Shown here piece after piece: positions 12,026-24,700 of a DNA stretch of 64,000 nucleotides. This stretch comes from Mytilus trossulus (Eukaryota > Mollusca > Bivalvia > Mytilida > Mytilidae): contig NC_086381.1 of the NCBI RefSeq assembly GCF_036588685.1, forward strand, positions 48,235,431 through 48,299,430, given 5' to 3'. Under the pieces are notes generated by a model that was given only the letters and a program-made list of their open reading frames with translations, searched no databases and had not been told where the DNA came from. The position numbers and the translations under genes were made by a program. The number at the start of each line of letters is the position of its first letter. The stretch's first letter is position 1.

Positions 12026-12605
12026 AAAAAAAGTAGTTATTTAATCTAAAACTGTGAAACAACTCATAAACGCTAACGCTGCATTATTTTTCAGTGGAAT
12101 GAAGTGTAATATTCTACTGTTCATCTTCATTTACGCGGCTTTTTTTGTAATAACTGTATTTTATATGTTTATATCTGTAGTAACGTTTATATATCTACTA
12201 ATCGGAATAGTTCCTATTTTTGAACTATGTGTCAGATGTAACGATAGACATCGTACTGTTGTCAATTGTGTTTAAAGACTGACGAAGAGTTGTTAATCCA
12301 GAAACCGTGACATGAGTTTTTTGTTAGGGTTAGAGACAAGCAGAAATCTGTAAAATAGATAAAAAAAAAAAACCAGCAGTATCGAAAATAGATTTGATAT
12401 GGTGTTTATAAAATTTATGCATGATTAGCTTTTAAAAATGAGGTGTGTATACGCGTAAAGATGCGTATAAAGCTCAACATAAAATATTTGAGTTTAAAAC
12501 AATTAAATTTGTTTTCCATTATGTCCAATCTACCGGGTTTTAATAACAGGATCAGCACGTGGGTAACCAAATGTAGAAAAGGATTTACTTCCACTTCCAG
12601 ACCAT

Positions 12606-12785
12606 AAGAGATCACCCCAGGTTTTTTTTAATGGGGTTGATGTTGCTTATTCTTTAGTTTTCTATGTTGTGTCTGGTGTACTATTGTTTGTCTGTTTTTC
12701 TTTATCCCTTAGCCATAGCGTTGTTAGTTTGATTTTTTATCTGTGAGTTTGACTGTCCTTCTGGTATCTTTCGACTCTTTTCTGG
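12606..12785 (-). repeat. 'gaaagataccaaaggg' repeat, reverse copy
   Basis: Reverse copy, recognised by 'tttctatgttgtgtctggtgt', the 'agccatagcgttgttagttt' block and the 'ggtatctttcg' end. Confidence 0.75.
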
Positions 12786-12852
12786 TTAACTTTGGTGTGT
12801 GTTTTTAACAAAATACGAATGATTTAAGTAAAAACGAGAAATTCAAGTTAAT

Positions 12853-15495
12853 AGATGTGACTTTGTTACAGACCACAAACACACCCTCTTAAAAGTTCTA
12901 TCAAAGATCTTAACGTACAGAGAGCATGACACTCTCGCACAACCAAACAGACATCCAACATTTGCAAGATTTTACCTGTCTGTAGAAGGATATCAAAATT
13001 ACCATATATATGTTTATTCAAAGTCCCACGTTTGGTCAGGTTAATGTATATTTATATGTCAGTGAACATGTAAAACATATGATAACCACATTCTGGCATC
13101 GAAACCGAAACACAAATCTACTATGTTTTTTTTTTTATTTCTGTCAAATTGGAGTGGGAGTTTTCACAGTGAGACACATTTCTATTATTGATTTGGATTT
13201 GATTTAAAACTACAATATACAACGTTTTAATCGTTTACAATTAAGCGACATCACGAAATCATAACTAGATATTGAACGACTTAGCAATCCTCAATAATTT
13301 AAATGGAAGCAGATTTCACTCAAAAGTTTAGCTTTCGTTTTCTATTCCGTATACACACAACGCCTACATATAAGAATTATCAACACTCTGTAGTGTCATA
13401 TAATGCACAAGTACAATACCGATTGAAACACTTTACTACTTAAATTTGATATAATTATTTTTTCTCGTGCGTGTTTTAAGTGATACAATTTTTATCTTTT
13501 CTATCAGACAAAAGTCTATAACTTATTTACAAAATGAAATTATATGAAAGTTGAATCGATGTGCCCAAAATTAACCGTTAATACATCAAGGGTATCGTTT
13601 TTCGATGTTTGATAATGCAATAAACAAGCCTTATATTAAAGCAACTGCTGTTACTTTAAGCTTTTACATTTTTAAAATTTCAGTTTAGAAGTTTGGTACT
13701 AGACTTCTTTTAAAATTAAAAGATCATATTTTCTCATACATGTATATCGAATTTGTTTGTATTATGAAGCACAGTACAGGTCTTTAAATCCGTTTGAGCC
13801 CTTAAAGCAATTGAATAGTAAATAATGTAGTCCGACAGAAAATGTTTGATCGAAAAGAATGCACAAGCTGTATCAATAACTTAGGAAACAAAAAGGAACA
13901 TTGATTATATTCCTGTTTCATCTATAAGCCTAAGAGTTGCCGTCATCGTTGATCTCAACTGTTCCCTGGCATGACATAGGGATTTTTTAAAATAAATATC
14001 AATCACTCACACTGCCTGTTGAGTTATACCAACACATTTTTGAATGATATATCTAGTTGGAGTATCTTCCATATGTTATTTTAAGTCTGATTACTTTTTT
14101 ATTATCTAGACATTATATTTAAGATTAAACATCTGCAATATAAACTCGCATATGACGAAATTTATGTAAATGTTACATGTTAAATATATAAATATTTTGT
14201 TTCCAATATCACGGCCTTATGTTACATGTTTTTCCTTGTTAAAATAGCCATACATGAACCAGATACCTTTTTAAAAAAAGGAATGAATTTCAAACTTAAT
14301 TTGTTTATATGAGTAAGTTATAATATTCCTAAAGCTTATGAACGATGGTTTACTGTGGCAGGGTTTCCCAGGTTCATATACCCAGCTGTGTAGGGATGGT
14401 TTGGAATTTTAAAAAAATCAAGACTTTAAAAATTGATGTGGAAAGACCTTCAATTGTTCTCTGAACAATGGTGTTTTTATTTAATAATTTTTTGTTTGGC
14501 GGTTAGACCTTTGTTTTTCGTATGCCTCTTTGACGTTTACCCTGCATCTGTTAGATTCAAATGATGGGGTAAGAATTTTAAATAATCAATTAGCTCATAA
14601 AAACAATATTAGGCAACTTTCTAAGGACTTCCAAAATATAGTTCGTATTGAACTACATCACTTGAATTTCTGAAAGGCCTACATTACAATGATATATTAA
14701 TATTAGCAGTATGAACAATTTAGATTGAGGTAAAATCTTTGAGTAGGTGTGTCGAATAAAAGTATGATACATGTTGTACTTTTCTCGGAATGATAAATAA
14801 CACATGATCGTTGTCGTTCTTGAGAGACTCTTACATTACCGCTTTACAACCAAAAATAAATTATCCGAATTACATGTTTTCAATTTCGATAAAGTATTCC
14901 CTATGTCCATGTCATGTCAAATCACAACAGGTAAAAGAAGTGGATGATACATGTCAATAATTGAGTAAAATAAATGCTAAAATAATTTAAGAAAAAGTTA
15001 TGTGTTAAGTAAAGCAGCTATGTGTCACTTAGCTGAGATGCAATATTTTCCTTTGTTCTGAACCCCTATGGCAATATATGTTGAAAGGTATTTACAAGTT
15101 ATTGTGCTAGTATATGCACTAGCTTAATTAAAGGATTCATTTCAAGCTAAAAGACATTTTAAACGTTGCTGTCAAATAGATATAAAAAGATGTAGTATGT
15201 TTAACATGTTTAGGACCGATTTATTAAACATGAATGCCACAGCAACGATAATAAATATAAGTAAGGACATGAAAATGTGGCCATGTTAATCAGTATTCAC
15301 CAAATATATGTATAATGATAATGAAGAGAATTCGGTAGAATCATAAAAAGGCGGAAAGAATACTTCAGCAACAAACAGCTACTTGATCAACCCGTTTTAA
15401 TCATAACAAAGATTTCAATGATTATATTTTACAAAAAAACTTGAAATTTGTAATACATATTATGTACGATTTGTTTTTCCTATGTATAATTAATA
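12853..15495 (+). promoter_or_regulatory. 5' flank of gene B, duplicated at 20453-21840
   Basis: The spacer upstream of gene B exon 1 contains blocks that recur in the same order at 20453-21840: 12853-13500 with 20453-21090, 14480-14900 with 21187-21560, and 15290-15360 with 21755-21835. It probably includes gene B promoter sequence, but no defined promoter element could be assigned. Confidence 0.5.
13668..13810. repeat. Inverted partner of 18418-18535
   Basis: About 140 bp ending 'tctttaaatccgtttgagccc' are repeated in reverse complement at 18418-18535 with moderate divergence. It could be a dispersed repeat or a rearranged segment of the duplicated 5' flank. Confidence 0.65.
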
Positions 15496-15675
15496 TGTAG
15501 TATATTTGCCACTGAATATAGTTGATGTTAGGAAACACGTGATTTTTTATAATTTTTGTTCACTAGTAATTTACAAGTACGTTACACGACTTCCTTATTC
15601 AATTTCAAATTTAGTTTGAATGTTGTTCAAAAAGTATAGAAAATTCGTTCGTGGATAGAAAAAAAAACTGGATTG

Positions 15676-15745
15676 ATGAATAATTTACTGTGTTTACCTT
15701 TCTTCGTCTTAATTTTCATTTTTGATCCAGTAATTAATTCGAAAG
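15676..15745 (+). CDS. Gene B exon 1: signal peptide and start codon
   Basis: The ATG at 15676 opens 23 codons beginning MNNLLCLPFF and continuing with a hydrophobic VLIFIF core. They end in SK plus one base before a consensus GTAAGT donor (phase 1). This is a classic signal-peptide exon and its phase matches exon 2. A GTATAGAAA tract about 40 bases upstream could serve as a weak TATA element, but this is not secure. Confidence 0.85.
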
Positions 15746-18700
15746 GTAAGTCAGTAACTTTCATTTCTTAAATTTGGAAGAAACATTCATTTTTTTTTTA
15801 ATTTCGCAAAAAAATTTGCATATGTACTAGATTATATTTGATCCGTTCAAAAATGTTAAGGAAATTTACAAATATAACCTGAAATATTTATAACACAAAT
15901 ACATGTATCGTAAGGTTATTAATCTTCACAGTTACATATGAATTATTCAAATGTTTGTATTTATAAATGTTGACGTCATTTGTAAAGTACAAAGGTAAAA
16001 TATCATAGCCAGAACGAATGTAAACTTAAAGAACTTGGCTGGTTTCTTTATATAGGCATATTTTGGTCGCTTTTATTTGTGTCTCTGACACAATTTTCAA
16101 CCCGTTCTATATTTCATGTCACATATCCCACACCAATCACACATGACAACCTTCAATTAGGAAATTTACATTTTTTAACCAAGTAATATATGTTTGTTGA
16201 ATTTGAATGATTGATCTATCAACAGACTTTAGGTATTCCAATGGATATAATTGTGCATCCATACTGGTCGACTATTTTTTGTACATGTTTGAATCATAAT
16301 TCATTCAGTAACTTTTAAAAACAAAAAGAAATACCAATGTACAAAATTCTTTAGTTGTACTCAAAGATATATTGATGATGTCATATCACGAAATAACCAT
16401 ATTTTGAAATTAATGATACTACTGATACTGTAAGTACTGCTTCATACCTTGAGCATTTCCTCAATATTGAAACACATGAACGACTTCAGACAAAACAAAT
16501 TCACAAACGAATTGATTTCAACTTTCCATTTATCAATTTCTAATTTTAAAGTAGAAGAATACCTTTTGGCGCGTCGTGTGTTGTTTACATCTTCACACTT
16601 TACGATCTTTACACACAGGATTTTGTTCCTTATTCAGAATCTGTTCAAAATGAGTTCTGAGAAGTAATACTTTGTATCATTGTTTTCATTTGATAATTGA
16701 TATGAACATGATGAAGTGTATTTGCCACTTCACATATTTGATGTCAGAAAACCTGTGATTTTTAATATTTTTTTTATCATTAACCCTTGCGTTTTATATG
16801 TTCGTTTTACGACTTCCTCATTAAAATCTATTTTTAATGGGATTGTAATAGTAACGATAAGTCATTTGTGGAAAATAACAAAAACAAGAAAAGTTATGAA
16901 TATTTTCATGGTTTAACTTTGTTCGTCGTGATATTTATTTTTGATTAAGTGATTAATCAGACAGGAAAGTGAGTTGCTTTCATTTCTTACATATGGAGTT
17001 ATAGCATAAAATACTCATTTGTAAATATTTTCCATATGCACTAGATTATATCAAACTGGTACACTAAACAACTAATGAAAGACAATTGTTTATTCTTCAA
17101 ATAGTAATCTGTAGACTAATATTAGCAATGCTTGATATGAACAGTTTTACTCTATCAAACTTTGATCATTGAAGTCCATATTCATAACATTGTTTATTCT
17201 TCTGTACGCATATATCTTGAGTCAAGAAAAATTGGCCTGTTCAAGGTGGAATCTAAACTTACATTTTATGCTAGACTTTCTTCAGCCTCAGCACTAATTA
17301 GAGTACTTGGCAAAAGAGATTTTAAAACATTATATTCTTTTAAACTAGTACTATACTGTTAGGGTTCTAACCTTGGAAATCTAACACATTACAAAATATC
17401 TAATGAGTAAAGTATAGTATATCTAACACTGGTCAATAAAAACAAATTCAGTTTAAAATTCGTTCCTTTTTTCAAAAAATGAATGGTTTATTTAAGAGTT
17501 GAATGTTTCATTTCTTTTTTAATTCATTGGTCTGTAACGGCGTTGACTTGAGTACATTTTGTATGAAGCGGAAGCGCTTCATTCTACAAATGTGAGACTG
17601 GTCAACGCTTTTACAATCATATCAAATGACTAAAAAAAATCATTAAATTACTAAAAGAATCATTAAATTATTATATATAATATTATGTTCCCGCTATGAT
17701 CATGAAAAATCGATTTTATCATTTATTTCTTGAAATAACATGTGCACTTTTTTGTGATAGCACGTGCCATCATAAATTTGGATATAAAGGTGAATTGTTG
17801 TATGACGCACAAGTGTTGTTATCCAATCAAAATAACATATTCTTCTGAAACATGCATGCAATGTAATAATCAATGGTTTAATGAAATAAGGATGAACAAT
17901 AATAAAAGTGCGGGGAATTGTAAAATTTATTTAAACAAGCATTTAAAATGTGAAATTTACACTAACTTCCTTCATATGCGAGTGTATAATTTCAGATGTT
18001 TAATCTTAAAGTGCAATATAATTACGTAAAACGGTATATGTAATATATTTCCACTAGATATATCACTCAATAATTTATTGATATCATCCCACATGTAGTA
18101 TAAGTTATTTGCTTTAAAACTATTCCATAAATAATACCAGGGAATAGTTATCAAAGGTTCCAAGATTATAATTTAATACGCCAGACGCGCGTTTTGTCTA
18201 CATAAGACTCATCAGTGACGCTCAGATCAAAACAGTTACAAAGCCAACTTAGTTTCAGGGAACAGTGGGCTCTATTATGAAGGCATCTCTTTGACTTTGA
18301 GATGAAACAGCAATATAAGCGATATTTCTTTTTTTCTTTTTTTCACTTCATTATTGATACTCTATGTGCGTTCTTTCCAATCAAAACATTTTCTGTCCAA
18401 CATTTTTTGTGATTTAATTTAGGGCTCAAACGGATTTAAAGACATGTACTGTGCGTAATAATACAAAACATATTATAAACCTGTGTGTAAAAAATATGAT
18501 ATTCAATGTTTCCAAACTTCTCAACAGCAATTTTAAATATCTAACAAGTAAAATCACAAAATTACTGAACTCAGAGGAAAATCACATCCGAAAGTCGATT
18601 ATCAAATGGCAAAATCAAATGACAAAACACATAAAAAATGAATGGACATGAACTGTCATATACCTGACTTGGTACAGGCATTTTCAAATATAGAAAATGG

Positions 18701-21700
18701 TGGGTTAAACCTGGTTTTGTAGCGCTAAACCTCTCATGTTCATGACAGTCTCGTCAAATTCAATTATATTTACACTGATGCGTGAACTAAACAGACATAC
18801 TAAATAAAATAGTAAAATCTCAAAACTACAGCAGTGGCTTCAATATTATACCACCTTATAGAATTGTTAACTATCTGTCCGTCCAACTATCCAAAAGTCC
18901 GTAAGTCCGTCCCATGAATATTTTTCTTCGCATCGTTCTCATTGCTACATTACAAGGATTCAACAACTGCCTGTTTATTGTCAAGTATTTGGCGGGGTTT
19001 CATCAGTGTATTATTCTGTTAACCTCTACCCTACCAACATGACCAAGTAAAACATGAAGTGATAGGCTTTCAAATGATATATGACATAGCCGAGTGTTAT
19101 CTTGGACAATCAGTACTATATTAAACTCGAGATATTCGGATATTTTATATTAAACAGAAACCTGGAATATAAACGAATTTGTTATTTAAGTGATTGTGTT
19201 TTACTGTTACAGTAGTACATAGTACGGAATGTGTGCGAATATTTTAATAATGTGATCACAGTTTTTTCATACAAGGTTGTACAAAATTTTCATTATTATT
19301 TTGCTTCACATATATCAATTATCACAGTGACTGTTTCTATAATAATCTTTAATGGGCAAATACTATACCTTGTTTATAAATATTTGTAATAACGAGTAAT
19401 ATAATTGGTTCAGTTTTATAAAAAAACGGTACTATTTATTCTGTTATAAGCAAACATACAACATTTTTTTAATATGCTAATTTTTATAATAAAAACCTGG
19501 ATAAAACAGTTATGTGTGGTGTTAGTACCTTTTTACTTTATTTCAAACTTGAAGCAAAATAGTATGATGACCAATATCCAACAGAGCTTGTTTATGTTAT
19601 CCATGCCCACCGTCATTTTACACCAACTTTATGAAATTTTGGAAGCCTTTTCGAATAATTCTCTAGAAAATATTTTGGTAGTTTTCAAAATTTATATTGT
19701 AAATATACACACTGCAGTTATTCATAGATAAATATAAAAAAAATATATTGTACCCTTACATCCAATCACAGAGCTCCTAAGTTGACTTCCTTCACCTGTC
19801 CGGAGTACACAAAAGGCCAACCTAAAGCTGGGAAAATTGTATAGTACCGTCTTTCCTATACAGATATGACATACGGTTTGGTTTGCATTTACAATTTAGG
19901 TCAAATAAGCTTCTAGAAATGAGATGTATATACGCGTAAAGAAAAAAATCATACAGCTCAACTTAACATTTTCAGTTTCAAACTATCATTTTTTTCGAAA
20001 TATGTTTAATCTACCAGGTTTGAAATAACATAGCAACAAGACAGGTGACACATGTTAAGCAGGATCTGCTTAGCCATTCGAAGAACCTGAGATTACCACA
20101 GTTATTTGTGGGGTTCGTGTCTGTTTGTCTCTTTCTTTTTTAGCCATGGCGTTATCAGTTTGATTTTCGATCCGTGAGTTTGACTGTCCCGCTGCTATCT
20201 TTCGCCTCTCTTATATATAAACATGATATGCGTTTATAAACAATTAATAATGATTTTAGAAAAAAATCTGGAATTTGAATGCAGCTCCTAAACAAATGAT
20301 TTTAAGCTACAAAACTGCTCAGCGGGGATTTTTTTGATTTTTTTATTTGATTTTTTATTGATTCCTTGTCCTTTTGCTTCATTAGCCTTTCTTTTCGATG
20401 ACCATCCTTAAACACTCTTTTACTTTGAAAAGAGAGTTAACGGAAAAAGATAGAAATGTGACCTTGTTACAGACCACAAACACACCCTCTTCAAAGTTCT
20501 ATCAAAGATCTTAACGTACAGAGAGCATGACACTCTCGCACAACCAAACAGACATCCAACATTTGCAAGATTTTACCTGTCTGTAGAAGGATACCAACAT
20601 TACCATTTATATGTTTATTCAAAGTCCCACCATTGGTCAGGTTATAATGTTAACAATGTATGTTTATATGTCAGTGAAAATGTAAACCATATGATTACCA
20701 CATAGTGGCACAGAAGTCGAAACACAAACCTGCTTTGATTTTTTGTTATTGATGTCAAATTGGCGTGTGAGTGTTCACAGTGAGACACATTTTTATTATT
20801 GATTTGGTTTATTTTAGAACTACAATAGAAAACGATTTTATCGTTTACATTTATGCGACATTGTGAAATCATAACAAGATATTGAAATTATATAAAAAGA
20901 ATTTAGATTGCACTAAACAGTTTAGCTTTCGTTTTCTATTCCGTATACACACAACGCCGATATATAAGAATGGTCTACACGCTCTAATGTTATGTAATGC
21001 ACAAGTTAAAAACACTTTAAAACCTAAATTTGAAGTTATTATTTTTCCTTGTGTAATAAATGCTATAATTCTTTATAATTTTTATCATACAAAAGTAAAA
21101 TATTTATTTAAAAAAGTAAAATAGTATGTAAGTTGTATTGATCTTCCAAACAAGTTTTGTTTTTTATTCTGTTTTTTTTTTTTTGTTAGGTTAGACGTTT
21201 GATTTCCGTCTGCATCTTTGTCGTGTACCCTGCATCTGTTATATTCAAATTATGGAGATAGGAGAGAAAATAACAATAAGATCATAAAAATAATATATGA
21301 TAACATTCTGAGGACTCCCAAAATATAGTTGGTATTGAGCAAAATCACTTGAATTTCTGAAACACCCAAATAACAAGGATATATTAGCAGTAAGTCAAAA
21401 TGTGATCGAGAAAAATCTGTAAGCAGCAGTGTTGAATAAATGTATGATAAATGTACTACTTTTCTCGGAATGTTAAATAACACATGATCGTTATCGTTCT
21501 TAAGAGACTCTTACATTTACACTTTACAACAGAAAATAAATAAACCAAATATCTTAATTCAATCATAATAAAATATCCTTGTCATATAAAACTTTTTCGT
21601 TTTTTCAGCATCACGGCAACCTTCCAATGTTTTGATAAATTAGCCAAGAAGTGTTTTGATACATATTTTAAACATCTAATTCTTTGAATAAAATAAATAC

Positions 21701-24700
21701 TAACATAATTTAATGAAAAGTAATTATTTTAATTAAAGTAGCTTCTTATCACTTAATTCCACTAAATACATGTACAATGATAATTGAGAGAATTCGGTAG
21801 AAATTAGAAAACAAAACAATGTAGCAAAACAAAAACAGGCGGGAAGAAAAAAGCAAACTTATAGTTAACGTTACAATAAATTAAAATAGTACAAACATGA
21901 ATAATAAACAAAAAGTTTATATTTTCTGCCAATAAATCTAAAGAACAGAACATGCCAACCTTTATGTTATGATCACTTGTGTGATTCATTGAATGTTTTA
22001 TACAACAATAGCACAACCAGTACAACAAAAATCTTCAACATTATTGAGATCTTTATATGATACGGAAAGCTCTAAAATGTTCCGAGTTGATAAGTTGTGA
22101 ATGCATTAAACAGAATTTGGAAAATATCCACTGTCCTCCTCAATGTTTATGAATGAAAATAACATTAAAATATGACAAAAGACAATAACCGACATTCCTG
22201 ACTTGGAACGAACGTTTTTTTTTTTGGATGGGTAGCATCTTATTTCTTTTAATTTCCCCTCTTTGTCTCATTAGACTTAGAAAAGGGATTGAAATTATTC
22301 AATATAAAAAGAAAGGCTCTCTTATACAACGATATATTACATATCAAACATTAAAAATATACAAAGCCAATAAATGAAAATAAACAATTGAAAGATAACT
22401 TATTGAGGATTAGTCGCAGTTCCTCAGATAATTGTCTAGGGTAGACTTCAGTGCTTAAATGATGCCGTACTGCACTGTTATTTTGGTATCTGTAATTGTC
22501 AAAGCTTTGTTAACAACAACGATACAATATTACTTTAGAGTATTTACCGGATTTGTTATCACATAAGCAACACGATGTGTGCCACATGTGGGGCAGAATC
22601 TGCTTACCCTTCCAAGGCAGCTGAGACCACCCCTATATTTTGGTGGGGTCGTGTTGTTTATTCTTTAGTTTTCCATGTTCTGTAATGTGAACTTTTGTTT
22701 GTCTACTTGTCTTTTTCATTTTTGCCATGGTGTTGTCAGCTTATTTTCGATTTATGAATTTGACTGTCAATCTGGTATTTTTCGTCCCTCTTTTAATCAA
22801 TATATAAATATTTCAAAAAAGACTAATGCATGATTTTCTCTATATAGCTATATACAGTTGATAACTGTTTTTATTAATCAAACTTTAACGTGTAGCGAGC
22901 TCAACGTCCTCATGGTGTATAATTATATGCTTTCTAACAAAAAACAGTCATTAAACCGTTTGTTTTCCCGTTTTAATGGTTTTACATTGGTAATTTCGGG
23001 GATCTATATAGCTAGTTGTTCGGTGTGAGCCAAAGCTCCGTGTTGAAGGCCGTACATTGACATATAATGGTTTACTTTTATATTTTTTTTTATTTGGATG
23101 GAGAGTTGTCTTCTTTGCACTCACACCACATCTTCCTATATATATGTTAGCGGCAATAAGTGAAATTAGGCATTAAGCTTACATCCTAGGCAATAAGCTA
23201 ACGCCTAGGATTTAAGCTTAAATTCTGGAAATTTGTGTTCAGGCATTAAGCTTAATGCCTGAAATATAAATGAGAGAAAATTTATTCAATTAAATAAAAA
23301 AAATATACATTTGTTACATAATAGCATTACGAGAACTGAAGTTTCAAATGTCATCTACTGGAAATAAAATCACAGATAATCCTGGCTATCATAGTGTTTG
23401 CCTGCTTCAGTTGACTGTCCATGGCTCCAGAACGATGGCGAACTCTGTTTGTATCAATTGTACAATTTGGACATAACACCTTCGAACCGTATCCCTATTC
23501 ACTAACAGTAGTTCCACATATAACATGAATGTGTCTTTGTCCTATTTCCTACACATATGAGATCCCAATGTATCTTTTTCACATACATAGCACTTTAAGA
23601 CATCCTGAAAAATAGTTTGAATAAATAATAAGATAAAAACATTTAATTTGGTGTAACTATAAATATTTATCAAGTCGGACTAGAATAAATCAGTTTCTAA
23701 AATTTAGTTACAATTTTTTGATAATAATGTTTTTGTACATAATGATTGTTCGACTTAATACTGAATATAAAAATCTGTAGCCCTTTCACAAAAAAATCTT
23801 AAGTGAAAAATTAATCTTACGATAAAATATTTAGTTGAATTGTCAAGGAATATTTTAGACTTACGATAAATTTTACACTTAAGATATTTTGTGAAAAGGG
23901 CTACTGTTATACATTTAATTTAATATGGAAATACTGTAATACTTTAGTTAAAGCCCTCGAAGATTAAAGAGTCGTTTTAATATTTTTTTTAAATATTTCT
24001 TATTACTTTTTACAACTTACCCTTTGCATTGCATCAGTGATTGAAGTAGAAGGTTCCACATTTGGTTTTGAATTTGATCCTGGTATATAAAGGGCATTGT
24101 CAATGTTTTCTGTAGTTTTGAAGGTATAGGTTGGTTATTTAAAGACTCCGTCTAAAGCTGAAGTAAGTTCTTCTCCTTTTCTAAGGTCAACAATATTTCT
24201 TTCGGAATTTTGGTTTCTGATTTTAACCCAATTGTTGCACATTTACCCAACAAAGCTTCATAAGGGGATCGTCCAATGCTTTTGTTTAGAGCTGAATTCT
24301 TTTGAATCTGGACGAACTTGATACCGATCGACCACTTTGTTAATTCATTATCCCTCAGCCATGCAGTTAGCATGTCATGGATATCTCCATTCGATCGCTC
24401 AATGCTACTCTGTGATTGGGGATGTCTCGGTTTCCCATGAAAGATAACAAGTTATGGCCACATTAATTTTAACTCGGATATGACCAAAGCTGTGAATTCC
24501 CGACCATTGTCTCTTTGCAGTACATGGGGCGCACCAAAATTTGTAAAAATATCAATCAGATTTAAAATCACCCCTGAGACACATTTTGAGGTAAGAGCTT
24601 TAATATTACAAAATTTTTAAGGTGGTCTTGAAACACCATTAAAACTTTATAGTTTCCATCTTGGTTTGATTGAAAATCCATCAAATCAACTTGTCCTCTA

